DNA of 64,000 nucleotides from Streptomyces sp. NBC_01214 (GCF_026340975.1 NZ_JAPEOS010000001.1:4993001-5057000); one strand, 5' to 3'; shown: positions 16,950-25,379, numbered from the stretch's first letter. The notes: a model not told the origin generated them from the sequence alone. A program made the numbers and translations.

Positions 16950-17948
16950 ATGAGCACCAGCGGATCAGCGAAGCGGGCCACCAGTCGGCGTGGATTCCTC
17001 AAAGCGGGCGGAGGCGTCGCCGCCGCCGTGGTGGGCGGCGGCGCACTGCCCCTGTTCACGGCTTCCCCCGCGAGCGCGGCCGTGCCTCACTCGCCGCAGT
17101 TCAAGCTCGACGGAGCGGGCGGAAATCCGATATGGAAGAAGTCGCTCCACGCCAACTGGGTGATGCAGTCCTTCGGATACGACAACGTCCACCAGCACGT
17201 CTACTTCCTGCAGACGAAGACCGATAGCACGAACGGTGACCTGTGGGTCACCAAGACCGACACCGCGGGCAACCAGCTGGGGTCCATGGCTCTGCACGGC
17301 TTCGGCCACGGTGTCTCGATCGCGGTGGAGCCGTACGACGGACAGGTCTACCTGTGGACCGAGTGGAAGACGAGCACCAGCGGATTCGGGACGCGGATCG
17401 GTCGGTTCCCGTTCGTTAACGGGGGAGTGCTGGAGCAGGACGATCCCTCGATCCAAGATCGTACGCCCTCCATTGGCGACAGGATGATCAACCCGCAGCC
17501 CGTGATCGACCCGTCCACCGACCGGCTGCTGGTGCGCTACAACGTCGGCACGACCCAGCGCCGCATCGTCGCCTTCGCCCTGAGCGATGCCCGCGCCGGA
17601 CGGCTCACCAGCGCGAACCGGCTGGTCGAGCGTGCCCTGCCGGACCGCAAGGAGTGGGGCGACGCCAACCCCTTCCAGGGCTTCGCCGCCTTCGGCCGGT
17701 ACGCGTACCTGCTGGAGGGTGCCAGGGGAAAGCCCACGTACCTCACCACGGTCGACCTGAACGACGTCGGAAACTCCACGGTGGTGGACCGGTTCGTGAC
17801 CACCGCGGGCCAGTCACTGCCCGGCCGCGAGCCGGAGGGCATGGCGATCTGGCAGTCCCCGGGCGGCCCGCGACTCGCCTTCGGCTTCTACTCGAACACG
17901 TCGGGAACCCGCCAAGCGAGCGTCTTCTACAAGAGCGAGTTCGTGTAG
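16950..17948 (+). CDS. Tat-exported TagC/phage-receptor-binding-like beta-propeller protein
   Basis: The start is ATG 16950 (a TTG lies just before). The 332-residue product has a twin-arginine signal (TSRRGFLKAGGGVAAAVV) and a mature domain starting near residue 45. The mature sequence (ANWVMQSFGYDNVHQHVYFL, then GDLWVTKTD, and GHGVSIAVEPYDGQVYLWTE) matches what I recall of proteins annotated as teichoic acid biosynthesis protein C or P68 phage receptor-binding propellers. Regular strand-turn repeats ending in W or Y support a propeller. It likely binds or modifies a cell-wall glycopolymer outside the cell; a catalytic role is not evident. Confidence 0.72.
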   Translation: MSTSGSAKRATSRRGFLKAGGGVAAAVVGGGALPLFTASPASAAVPHSPQFKLDGAGGNPIWKKSLHANWVMQSFGYDNVHQHVYFLQTKTDSTNGDLWVTKTDTAGNQLGSMALHGFGHGVSIAVEPYDGQVYLWTEWKTSTSGFGTRIGRFPFVNGGVLEQDDPSIQDRTPSIGDRMINPQPVIDPSTDRLLVRYNVGTTQRRIVAFALSDARAGRLTSANRLVERALPDRKEWGDANPFQGFAAFGRYAYLLEGARGKPTYLTTVDLNDVGNSTVVDRFVTTAGQSLPGREPEGMAIWQSPGGPRLAFGFYSNTSGTRQASVFYKSEFV

Positions 17949-18093
17949 GCGGCGCCCGAAAGGGGCCGGACGAACGTAGGGCCGGGCCGTCCGCAGTTGT
18001 CCCGTGAACCGGCCGACCACCAGCGCCGGATACCTGGACAGCCTCTAAGAACGCCGCAGGCTTGCAGCCAGATGACCAGGGCTGTGTCGGGGG

Positions 18094-18370
18094 TCACCAT
18101 CCTGCGGTGAGCGTGGTGGGGCTTGCGAAGGTCGTGTCGTCGCGGGCGATGATGTCGGTCCTGCCGTCGCCGTCGAAGTCGGCGGCGACGGCCTGCGTGA
18201 AGTCCCAGCCGCCACTGAGCTGTGCACCGCAACCGAAGGTGCCGTCGCCGTGGCCGGCCCAGATCTTCAGGTAGCCGGTGGCGTCCCGGGCGGTGAGGTC
18301 GGCCTTGCCGTTGCCGTCAAAGTTCGCGGCGGCGGTCTGTGTGAAGTCCCAGCCACCTGAAGCGTCGAGT
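18094..18370 (-). pseudogene. FG-GAP/VCBS repeat protein, C-terminal fragment
   Basis: Two repeats are visible on the minus strand: GGWDFTQTAAANFDGNGKAD followed by LTARDATGYL, and GGWDFTQAVAADFDGDGRTD followed by IIARDD. The D-x-D-x-D/N-G calcium-type loops are typical of FG-GAP repeats in secreted Streptomyces proteins. No signal peptide or start precedes them. The upstream part dissolves into unrelated sequence, so this is a truncated remnant. Confidence 0.6.
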
Positions 18371-18496
18371 GTGCATAACCCAAGGTAGGAGCGTGCTGGA
18401 GAGCCTGTGTCGGGCGGCCGGTTGGCGGACCGGGGTTCGCCAGCCGGGCAGGAGTGGTTCGAGGTGCGCACGAGTGACCGCCAAGCCCGGCATCGG

Positions 18497-18697
18497 TCAG
18501 GTCAGAGCCACTCGGCCCAGCCGAGGTTGCCATGTATGCACCGCTCGATCGCCTTCCAGCCCCCGCCCGCCGAGTCGGCGGACGGCGGCGAGAGCCAGCG
18601 CGAACCAGACCGCGAACACGCCGCCGATGATCAGCGGCCACTTCGGGCCCTCGAAGTACCCGACCGAACCGGCTGAGGGGTACGCGGCCTGCTGCAG
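18497..18697 (-). pseudogene. Membrane protein C-terminal fragment
   Basis: The minus strand reads YPSAGSVGYFEGPKWPLIIG, GVFAVWFALALAAVRRL and a short basic tail before a stop. One clear transmembrane helix is followed by arginines on the inner side. There is no start in frame, so it appears to be the tail of a lost multi-span protein. Confidence 0.4.
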
Positions 18698-19080
18698 GGT
18701 GAGAAATGTGTGCGAATTGCGGACTTGGGTGCGAAGAATTCCGCAGAACGGTTGTTACTTGATCAACTAGCCCGGGCGGGTGAGGCGGGGGAGAAGTGCG
18801 CCCGGTAGTGCGCCGGAGCACGCCGCGCCGTGGGCGCGGTGCGTGGGGCGGGTGGGTGTAGCGGTCAGTGAATGTCAGGGGCACGTTCGGGAGGAATGCG
18901 TGCGGTGTGCAGGCGAGTGTGACGGATATGTCCGTGTCCGGTAACCGGCGTCGGTGGGGGCTGCGGTGGGGCTCGTGTCGGGTCGAGAGTGTGGCCACGG
19001 CTCACCCCGAGCCACCCCCGCAACTGCCTCTACCATCCTGTTTCGGCTGGTGGGGCACTGTTCTTGAGGGAGCGTCACCC

Positions 19081-19545
19081 ATGTCTTCTGCTTCTTCCTC
19101 CGTACGTCGTATTGCCGCCACGGTCCTGGCCGCCGGCGCCATCGTCTCTGCCGCCGCTCTGCCGGCGTCCGCCGCGGACGGGGACCGTCACCACCAGCGG
19201 CCGCGGGTGGAGATCAGCCGGGTCCAGGCCGACAGCCCCGGACGCGACGACCACTCGAACCGCTCCCTGAACAACGAGTGGGTGGAGATCACCAACACCA
19301 CCCGCAACGCCATCAACCTCCGCGGCTGGACCCTGCGCGACAGCGACGGCAACCGCTACCGCTTCGACAACGTCCGCCTCGCCTCCCGTGCCACCATCCG
19401 CATCCACACCGGCAACGGCCGCGACACCCGCACCGACCTCTTCCAGGACCGCCGCGAGTACATCTGGGGCAACCGCGCCGACACCGCCACCCTGCGCGAC
19501 GACCGCGGCCGCACCGTCGACACCGAAACCTGGGGCCGCCGCTAA
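19081..19545 (+). CDS. Secreted lamin-tail-domain protein
   Basis: The start is ATG 19081, seven bases after GAGGGAG; the frame upstream is not supported. The 154-residue protein has a Sec signal peptide (RRIAATVLAAGAIVSAAALP, then ASA). The mature part carries a lamin-tail domain: NNEWVEITNTTRNAINLRGW, TLRDSDGNRYRF, ASRATIRIHTGNG and WGNRADTATLRDDRGR. These immunoglobulin-like domains are found in extracellular proteins, often next to nucleases or adhesion modules. Here the domain stands alone, so its partner is unknown. A perfect hairpin terminator follows about 120 bp later. Confidence 0.85.
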   Translation: MSSASSSVRRIAATVLAAGAIVSAAALPASAADGDRHHQRPRVEISRVQADSPGRDDHSNRSLNNEWVEITNTTRNAINLRGWTLRDSDGNRYRFDNVRLASRATIRIHTGNGRDTRTDLFQDRREYIWGNRADTATLRDDRGRTVDTETWGRR

Positions 19546-19664
19546 CCACCACCCCCACCACCACGACCACGCGCAGGCCGCGCATCGCGCCGCGGAACCT
19601 GCGTGACATGACCCACCCGCAGCCGGACCACACGGCCACCAGCCACTGACCGGCACGCGAGCAC

Positions 19665-19693
19665 GGGCCGTCGCCCCGACCGGGCGACGGCCC
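19665..19693 (+). terminator. Hairpin terminator downstream of the lamin-tail gene
   Basis: The arms GGGCCGTCGCCC and GGGCGACGGCCC are perfectly complementary over 12 bp with a 5-base loop. Confidence 0.75.
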
Positions 19694-20184
19694 ACACTGC
19701 TGCCCTCAACAGGCGGTCCGAAGAACTGCTGGCCGGCGCCGCAGCTCACATGAGGGGGAGCCGAAGAGAACGGCGAAAAGAGCGACGGTCGGCAGTGCTC
19801 CCACCCTGCGGCGTGGGGGAGCCGTGTGGTTCCGCCGGTCGGACGCAGGGAGCTGCGGTGCTTCCGAGACCTTCGGGGTGAGGGAGGGCCGGCAGGCCAA
19901 GCGCGCATTCCTGGTAGCCGGGCGGGGCGAACTGGGTGCCCGCGAGGCCGTACGGAGACAGTTCGTCGTACAGGGCGCTCGTTGGTGGGCCTGTAGTCGT
20001 AACCGTAGTGATCTTGTTGGTGGAGGGGCCGTCCCGTAGAGCTCGGCCGGGCCGGGATCCGGCAGCTCCCGTGGGGTACCTGCCAGGCGCCCGGAGAGCC
20101 TTGGTCGGGGAGGAGAAGCGTGTGGGTCAGCGGCTACCAGCCTCGGGCTCGTCGTGCGATGGGCCGAGCCGAGTGCTGTCGAAG
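19694..20184. other. No convincing gene
   Basis: Several frames are open on both strands but lack ribosome sites, motifs and coding-like composition. I see nothing else here. Confidence 0.4.
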
Positions 20185-20535
20185 TCACAAGTTGTGGGCG
20201 GTGGGGTGCGACGGTTCGTACAGAGGGAGTTCGGCGCCGCTGGGAAGCCGGACAGCAGTCAGTTTGCCCCAGCGCTGTTCGCTGACCGGGCGGGTGATCT
20301 CGACGCCCTTGGCGCGGAATTCGCGGAGCTGGGCATCAAGATCGTCGCACATCAGGTAGAGCTCGTGCCGGGGTGGGCCATCGGCAGGGTGTACGGCGAC
20401 CTCGGCCGGGGGCAACTTGAAGATGAGCCAGCCGCCGCCCGCGTCGACCATGGGGAAGTCGAGGACGTCACGGATGAAAGCACGGTCCGCCTCGGCGTCC
20501 TGGCTGTAGAGGATGACATGCGCACCGCTGATCAT
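20185..20535 (-). CDS. VOC (glyoxalase/bleomycin-resistance-like) protein
   Basis: The start is ATG 20535; the longer frame reaches into the right end of the neighbouring IS110. The 116-residue single-module protein begins MISGAHVILYSQDAEADRAF and has GWLIFKLPPAEVAVHPADG, HELYLMCDDLDAQLREFRAK and LPSGAELPLYEP. The beta-alpha-beta-beta-beta pattern is that of VOC proteins, which work as dimers with metal or small-molecule binding. The conserved H/E/E metal ligands are only partly clear (E in AEVAVH, H in HELYLM, E in ELPLYE). A role in detoxification or resistance is possible but not shown. Confidence 0.78.
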   Translation of the reverse strand: MISGAHVILYSQDAEADRAFIRDVLDFPMVDAGGGWLIFKLPPAEVAVHPADGPPRHELYLMCDDLDAQLREFRAKGVEITRPVSEQRWGKLTAVRLPSGAELPLYEPSHPTAHNL

Positions 20536-20786
20536 GGTTGGCCCCTGTCCATCAACGTGTTGACGGTCGTCCCCGGCATCCTGGCACGCCAAGGTCCAGA
20601 AGATCCCCGGCTGGGTTCGATGACACGATGGCTGACTTGAATGTCCAACGGAGTCCGTGTTCCTTGATGTGCCCGCCCGCCCGCCCGCCCGCCCGGACGG
20701 ACGGAGTAGAGGGCTTTCGGGCCCGGGGGGTGTCTCTATGTCCTTCGTCAAGGACGTGGTGCCTGGTATGCGAGTGTTTGGGGTGG

Positions 20787-22001
20787 TCATGCGGCGAGAG
20801 TGACGTCGGGGGTCCGGGATTCGTAGAAGGTGCCGTCGCGGAGCATGGCGAACAGGACGCTGATGCGTTGGCGGGCGAGGCGGAGGAGGGCCTGGGTGTG
20901 GGTTTTGCCGCGGGCTCGTTGCCGGTCGTAGTAGGCGCGGGAGGCCGGGTCGGCGTTCATGCAGGCGAAGGTGGAGAGGAACATTGCGCGTTTGAGCTGC
21001 CGGTTTCCGCCTCGTGGTGCGTGCTCACCATGGATCGAGGTTCCCGACGACCTGGTCGTGGGGGCGAGGCCGGCGTAGGAGGCGAGGTGGGCGGCACTGG
21101 CGAAGCCAGTGCCGTCGCCGACGGTGACCAGCAGGACGGCGGCGGTCCTGACTCCGACTCCCGGCATCGAAGTCAGGACCTGGTGAAGAGGGTGCGCCTC
21201 CAGCAGGCTGTTGATCTGGGCTTCCAGGGCCCGGCGCTGGTCGTGGACCGCGGCCAGCGAGCGGGCCAGCGACGGGATGACCACGTCGAGGGTGCCGGTT
21301 CCCGGGACCACTACGGTCTGCTCGTCGAGGGCGTCGAAGACGTCGTCGATCAGCCGGGCGGCCATGCGCGGGGCCTTGGGCCGGATCACCTCGACGAGTC
21401 TGCGACGGCCGGCCTTCCGTAGTGCGGCCGGGGATCCGTAGCGCTCGAGGAGCCAGGTGACGGCGGCGTGGTCCAGGCGCGGGCCCAGCACCCGCTCGAG
21501 GCTGGGGTGGAACTGGGTCAGCAGCCCGCGGATCCGGTTGGTGGTGCGGGTGGCCTCGGCCGCGAGGTCCTGGTCGAAGCCGGTCAGCACCGTGAGCTCG
21601 GCGGTGATCTCGTCGGTCAGCTCCAGCGATCGCAGAGTGTGAGGTATCGTCCGGGCGGCGTCCGCGATGACCGCGGCGTCCTTCGCGTCGGTTTTCGCCT
21701 CTCCCGGATAGAGGTCGGCGATCCGTCGCATCGCGAGTCCGGGCAGGTAGGCGACCTCGCAGCCCGCGTCGCGGGCGACGGTCAGGGGCAGGGCGCCGAT
21801 CGAGGCGGGCTGGTCCACGATCACCAGGACGGTGCCGAACTTGGCCTTGAGTTTGTCGAACACGGCCCGCAGCTTCGGTTCGCTGTTGGGCATCGGCTTG
21901 TCAAAGACCTTCTTCCCGGCCGGCGTGAGCCCGTGGCCATGGTGGGCCGTCTTGCCGACGTCCAACCCGAGGAAGACGCCTATGCCTTCGGTGTCTAACA
22001 T
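20787..22001 (-). CDS. IS110-family transposase (DEDD recombinase), copy B
   Basis: The start is ATG 22001 with GGAG eight bases upstream. The 404-residue recombinase shows GLDVGKTAHHGHGLTPAGKK at the N-terminus, LYPGEAKTDAKDAAVIADAA near residue 110 for the DEDD catalytic core, and SMPGVGVRTAAVLLVTVGDG for the Transposase_20 domain. The C-terminal AGLAPTTRSSGTSIHGE segment holds the serine region. The reading frame is intact and full length. A structured leader lies upstream. Confidence 0.92.
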   Translation of the reverse strand: MLDTEGIGVFLGLDVGKTAHHGHGLTPAGKKVFDKPMPNSEPKLRAVFDKLKAKFGTVLVIVDQPASIGALPLTVARDAGCEVAYLPGLAMRRIADLYPGEAKTDAKDAAVIADAARTIPHTLRSLELTDEITAELTVLTGFDQDLAAEATRTTNRIRGLLTQFHPSLERVLGPRLDHAAVTWLLERYGSPAALRKAGRRRLVEVIRPKAPRMAARLIDDVFDALDEQTVVVPGTGTLDVVIPSLARSLAAVHDQRRALEAQINSLLEAHPLHQVLTSMPGVGVRTAAVLLVTVGDGTGFASAAHLASYAGLAPTTRSSGTSIHGEHAPRGGNRQLKRAMFLSTFACMNADPASRAYYDRQRARGKTHTQALLRLARQRISVLFAMLRDGTFYESRTPDVTLAA

Positions 22002-22019
22002 CGCACGACTCCAGAGGTG

Positions 22020-22250
22020 TTGACCGTGCCGCCCTTGGCGGTGGCACCGTGCTCGCGCATCTACGTTATGCAGACCTGCCGCCCACATCTCTGCCCGGCA
22101 TTGCGCCGGGCCGGGCGGTGGCCGGGTCTCTCATCAGCGTCTCCGACGGCACCTCCCGGGCCCGGCGACACCACCCCCCAGGTCATTCGTTCGACAGAGG
22201 GGACACAGTCATACCGGGCCCGGAGGCCAGCAGCCCCATTGCAGGACCGC
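22020..22250 (-). ncRNA. Candidate IS110 bridge RNA, copy B
   Basis: Read on the minus strand, the leader contains the same blocks as copy A (GCAATGGGG, GGCCTCCGGG, CCTGGGGGGTGGTGTC) and a second shared block close to the gene (about AGATG to CGGTGCC). The stretch between, about 22060-22150, has no similarity to copy A. This conserved-variable-conserved pattern fits a bridge RNA with target- and donor-binding loops. The ends are estimated. Confidence 0.5.
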
Positions 22251-22311
22251 GAAAAACATAACGGGGGCTCCCCGAACTGGCCGTGGTGCAGACGGGACCG
22301 TCATGCGTGAA

Positions 22312-22545
22312 TCAGGTGTGGATGCGGTAGCTGTTGCCGTCGTGGTGGTCGGCGTGTTCGTCGTCGAACCAGTAGTCGCTGGCCACGAGGTAGCGGAACG
22401 AGTGGCTGCTGTGCGCCGGGAGCAAGACGTCGGCCGCGCGGGTGCCGTCGCCCCGGGGTTCGAGGGGGGTGGGTGGCGGGGCTCCAGTGGGTGACCCTGG
22501 TGCGGCCCTTGAGTCGCTTGCGGTCGAGCACGTAGATCCCAAGCC
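22312..22545 (-). pseudogene. Isoamylase early-set (CBM48-like) protein, frameshifted
   Basis: The first part reads LDRKRLKGRTRVTHWSPA in one minus-strand frame. The second part, DGTRAADVLLPAHSSHSFRY then LVASDYWFDDEHADHHDGNS, lies in another and ends at 22312. Together they match small Streptomyces proteins with a glycogen-binding early-set domain (RKRLKGRTRVTF at the start and FRYL...YWFDDEHADHHDGN at the end, from recall). A frame change near 22440 breaks the gene. Confidence 0.55.
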
Positions 22546-22823
22546 GTGATGGGGTCGGGGGGCACCCTCGCCCGCGCCGCGGCCTGCTGCGGTGGGACCG
22601 GCCGCGTCGCGCTGGCAGGTCACCCGACCGGCGGTGTGAACGGGTGGGGGCTCCCGGTGCGAGGGGTTTGAGAAGTGTCCCGGCGTCCGTGGCGGAGCCC
22701 GGCCGGGGTGGCTTCGTCGAGCGGCGCCCACCGCGTGCGTGGACCCCTCGTCGCCCTGCCACCGTGCCACGCGCGGGGCCGCCCCGCACGCACCGCACGC
22801 CACGACACAGAAGTGCAGGCCGG

Positions 22824-23153
22824 TCAGGCACGCTGCCGTTTGTGACGGCTTGAGGGCGGGTCGTCGGAGAAGAGGGCGAGGAGCCCCGCGATGTCGCGCC
22901 CCGCCTCGGCGGGGTGGCGGAACTGGGCGCCGGGGTTGATGCGGTAGTGGTTGCGTCGTCCTTCGCGTACCCGGGTGAGGTATCCCTCCTGCTCCAGGTC
23001 CGCGACGATCGCCTGGACGGTCCGCTCGGTGAGCACGCAGGTCTCGGCGACTTCCCGCAGGCGGACTTCGGGGTCGCGGGCGAGAGCGAGCAGAACACGG
23101 GCATGACTGGTCAGGAAGGTCCATGCCCCCTGGGGAAGGCCTTCATCACCCAT
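22824..23153 (-). CDS. Winged-helix transcriptional regulator
   Basis: A 109-residue ArsR/MarR-like regulator starting at ATG 23153. The fold is HARVLLALARDPEVRLREVA for the first helices, VLTERTVQAIVADLEQEGYL for the recognition helix region, and TRVREGRRNHYRINP for the wing. The C-terminal tail is short and may aid dimerisation. No metal-binding Cys pair is present. It is divergently oriented from the STAS gene at 23280, so it may regulate that gene through the AT-rich spacer at 23160-23220, which contains a GTATATAC palindrome. The start is uncertain because GGAGG sits very close to the ATG. Confidence 0.78.
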   Translation of the reverse strand: MGDEGLPQGAWTFLTSHARVLLALARDPEVRLREVAETCVLTERTVQAIVADLEQEGYLTRVREGRRNHYRINPGAQFRHPAEAGRDIAGLLALFSDDPPSSRHKRQRA

Positions 23154-23279
23154 GCCTCCAGCTTGCACCCGTCTTGTATATACGTCCTGTTTTTCATGTA
23201 TTTCTTGACGTATGTTGGTCCAATGCCGACCATGCTGTTGGAAGCAGAAACAGCCCCCAGAACGTGTGGGGAGGCAGCC

Positions 23280-23633
23280 ATGACCGCGACCACGCCCGAC
23301 CACCGGCCCTGTCCCTCGAGCGCGGCCGGCCTGGAGGTCGGGGTGACCCCCGGCCCACGGCCCGGGACGGTCCAGGTCGTGGTGAGTGGCGAGATCGACT
23401 TCGACAATGCCACGTTCCTCCGCAGGGCCCTCCTGGCCGCCCTCGTCTCCCACCGCGCGACCCTGCTCGTGGACCTGGAGCGGGTGACCTTCTGCGACTG
23501 CGCCGGCCTCAACGCCCTCCTGACCGCCCGCCACACGGCCCTGCGGGCCGGACGCACCCTGTACATCACGGCCGCCGGGCGCCGCGTCGAGCGGCTCCTG
23601 ACCCTCACCGACACCCGCTCCCTCCTCACCTGA
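23280..23633 (+). CDS. STAS-domain protein (anti-sigma antagonist-like) lacking the phospho-serine
   Basis: The start is ATG 23280 behind GGGGAGG. The 117-residue protein is a single STAS domain: VQVVVSGEIDFDNATFLRRA, LLVDLERVTFCDCAGLNALL and TLYITAAGRRVERLLTL. In SpoIIAA/RsbV proteins the loop before the second helix is D-S-S/T-G, with the second residue after Asp phosphorylated by the anti-sigma kinase. Here the loop is D-C-A-G, so the phospho-acceptor position is Ala. The protein may bind a partner constitutively or not take part in partner switching. It lies next to stress-type genes. Confidence 0.83.
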   Translation: MTATTPDHRPCPSSAAGLEVGVTPGPRPGTVQVVVSGEIDFDNATFLRRALLAALVSHRATLLVDLERVTFCDCAGLNALLTARHTALRAGRTLYITAAGRRVERLLTLTDTRSLLT

Positions 23634-23661
23634 ACGCGTGCGCTCAAAGCAAGTGATCTCC

Positions 23662-24183
23662 ATGCCCGCCTCCGTCCCCCTCGCCCACAGCCACGAAGTC
23701 CGCCACCGCATCCCCGAGACCGCCACCACCCACCCGCCCTCCGAACGTGCAGTCCCGTGGGAGGTGTGCACGCTGATACTGACGACCCCGGCCGCAGCCC
23801 GCGAGGCCGAGCGCGTCCTGTCCGCCGCGGTCGCAGGTGCCGGCCTGCCAGAGACCGTCCCGGCCGCCGCGACGATCGAGGCCTCCCGCGGCACACCCGT
23901 CCCGGCCCGCGCCGAGCAGGTGCTGCGCCAGGCTGTCCACACGGCCCGCACCCCGGTCCCCCTACCGTCCTCGACGTCGGGCCCGTACCTGCTGCCTTTG
24001 CGGGAGGGGGCCGAGAAGGACCTCGGCCGGTTCTTCGAGACCTGCCTGAGCCTGACCGCCGAGCCCGGAGACCCGGAGGCATGCCGGGCCTTCGAGGACT
24101 CCCTGTTCAGGCTCTGCATCCTCATGGGCCAACCCTTCGCCCCCGAGGCACTGTGCGAGGCCGTCCAGTACACCGCGGGCTGA
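23662..24183 (+). CDS. DUF5133-like protein
   Basis: Either ATG 23662 or GTG 23638 could be the start; neither has a strong ribosome site. The product of about 173 residues has an N-terminal part around LILTTPAAAREAERVLSAAV and a C-terminal helical part (RFFETCLSLTAEPGDPEACR, AFEDSLFRLCILMGQ, PFAPEALCEAVQ). The latter resembles the R-x-x-x-D-x-x-x-x-L-C-x-x-x-G pattern I recall for DUF5133 proteins of Streptomyces, which occur near ANTAR and STAS regulators. Its function is unknown. It is only 28 bp downstream of the STAS gene, so the two are likely co-transcribed. Confidence 0.6.
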   Translation: MPASVPLAHSHEVRHRIPETATTHPPSERAVPWEVCTLILTTPAAAREAERVLSAAVAGAGLPETVPAAATIEASRGTPVPARAEQVLRQAVHTARTPVPLPSSTSGPYLLPLREGAEKDLGRFFETCLSLTAEPGDPEACRAFEDSLFRLCILMGQPFAPEALCEAVQYTAG

Positions 24184-24250
24184 CCTCATGGCCTCGAAGT
24201 ACGGGCCGGCCGGCAGGGCCCCGCCCACCCACAACGAGAGACGGCCGATC

Positions 24251-24475
24251 ATGAACGCCAAGAACGAACAAGACCCGCGGCCCAACCTGCTTCCCGACTT
24301 GGGAGCGGCCGTGGACGAGCACGGTCGCCCGCCGGGAGCCCCGTCACGTACAGGCACCGGCGTGAGCCCGCCTGCCGACCCGGCCCGTGTGGAGCGTGCC
24401 GGGAAGCAAGCAACACACCGGAAGCCCGTTGAGCAACTGCCGGCGGACGCGGGAGAGGGGTCGCGAGCGCGCTGA
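24251..24475 (+). CDS. Small hydrophilic protein
   Basis: A 74-residue frame from ATG 24251, preceded by a GAGAGACGG-like ribosome site. The sequence begins MNAKNEQDPRPNLLPDLGAA and continues charged, proline-rich and probably disordered. No domain is recognised. It follows the DUF5133-like gene on the same strand and may belong to that transcript. Confidence 0.5.
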   Translation: MNAKNEQDPRPNLLPDLGAAVDEHGRPPGAPSRTGTGVSPPADPARVERAGKQATHRKPVEQLPADAGEGSRAR

Positions 24476-24567
24476 ATGAGGTTCTCTACAACGAGGCGAA
24501 GCAGAAGGGTATCTAGGGCCGTTCGAAGATGGACAAGGTAGAGCTGAAGCGGGCGTTGGGCCAGTGA
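24472..24567 (+). pseudogene. Rho-N/SAP-like motif fragment with an in-frame TAG
   Basis: The frame reads LNEVLYNEAKQKGI, a TAG stop, then GRSKMDKVELKRALGQ and a final stop. It matches the LYxEAxxxGIxGRSKMxKxELxxAL motif found at the C-terminus of small Streptomyces proteins with a Rho N-terminal-like fold. The amber codon falls exactly where the motif should continue. The stretch from 24568 to 24944 shows no gene. Confidence 0.5.
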
Positions 24568-24944
24568 ACGGACCCTGTCGACGTGAGGAGAGCGGTCTGC
24601 TGGGGCACGCGTCCGAGCGGCCATCGGCGCGGGGCGGTCGTTGGACATTCTAGGGCGAGATGGGCGACATGGCGACGGGGTCCCTTGCTGTCGAAGGCGG
24701 CTGCGGCTGCGGCTGCGCGCCCGGGGGGAAGCTCGACCCCCACGGCTCCAGCGGTCACCGATACCTCGGCCACCGATACCTAGCCCACGGATGACCGACA
24801 GTCCTGCCAGGCGGCCGGCATCCCGCCCGAGCGAACCCGGTCCGGAGGGTGGGGCGGATCGGCCCGCGGTTGACTCGGCCCCCGGTTGACATGGTTGCAA
24901 CGGGTGGCAGGGTGGTGTCCGGGGCCAATGTTGGGAGGCTTGGC

Positions 24945-25379
24945 ATGGCATCCGCTTGGGCACGCTGCTCCGCAGCACGGCAACTTCCGCTCCGGCTCAC
25001 GGTAGGCGCGTTCTTTCTGAACTCCGGGCTCACGAAACTGGGCGCGGACGAGACCACCTCCGAGAAGCTGCAGCAGTTCGCCGCCACGACCTACCCGTTC
25101 CTGGGCAAGCCCGACGCCCAGAAGTTCGTACGGCTGCTCTCCGCCGGGGAACTCGCCATAGCCGCCACGCTGCTCGTGCCGGTTGTCCCTGCCGCCGTCG
25201 CCGGGGTTGCGCTGACCGCGTTCTCCGTCGGCACGATCGGGCTCTATCTGCGTACGCCGGGGATGCGTGAGGAGGGCAGTCTGCGCCCGACCGAGCAGGG
25301 AATCGTGCTGGCCAAGGACGTCTGGATGCTGGGCATCGGCATCTCCCTCATCGCAGAGGGCCTGAACGGGCACCGGTGA
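24945..25379 (+). CDS. DoxX-family membrane protein
   Basis: The start is ATG 24945 behind GGGAGG; an upstream GTG extension is not needed. The 144-residue protein starts near a first span (RLTVGAFFLNSGLTKLG), a hallmark of the DoxX family. Two further spans follow (GELAIAATLLVPVVPAAVAG then VALTAFSVGTIGLYL, and VWMLGIGISLIAEG). DoxX-like proteins sit in the cytoplasmic membrane and are linked to redox or thiol-stress complexes in actinobacteria. The neighbours are a hemerythrin and stress-type membrane genes, which fits. The gene is intact by length. Confidence 0.8.
   Translation: MASAWARCSAARQLPLRLTVGAFFLNSGLTKLGADETTSEKLQQFAATTYPFLGKPDAQKFVRLLSAGELAIAATLLVPVVPAAVAGVALTAFSVGTIGLYLRTPGMREEGSLRPTEQGIVLAKDVWMLGIGISLIAEGLNGHR

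Larger units (their letters stand above)
20725..22268 (-). mobile_element. IS110-family element, copy B
   Basis: A second, diverged IS110 on the opposite strand to copy A. The left end, at high coordinate, is set where similarity with the copy A leader begins. The right end is CATAGAGACACCCCCC (read on the minus strand at 20725-20740), which matches the copy A terminus. The two elements differ at many positions and in their 3' spacer length, so they entered separately or long ago. Confidence 0.75.

Noticed and set aside
8930..22268. The two IS110 elements as ends of one composite transposon
   Set aside because: The copies are clearly diverged and IS110 moves as single elements guided by its own RNA, so joint mobility is unlikely.
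24855..24944. TTGACA at 24886 as a promoter for the DoxX gene
   Set aside because: No matching -10 element occurs at 16-19 bases. A loose SigB-like match (GGTT, 14 bases, GGGTGG) is also too weak.
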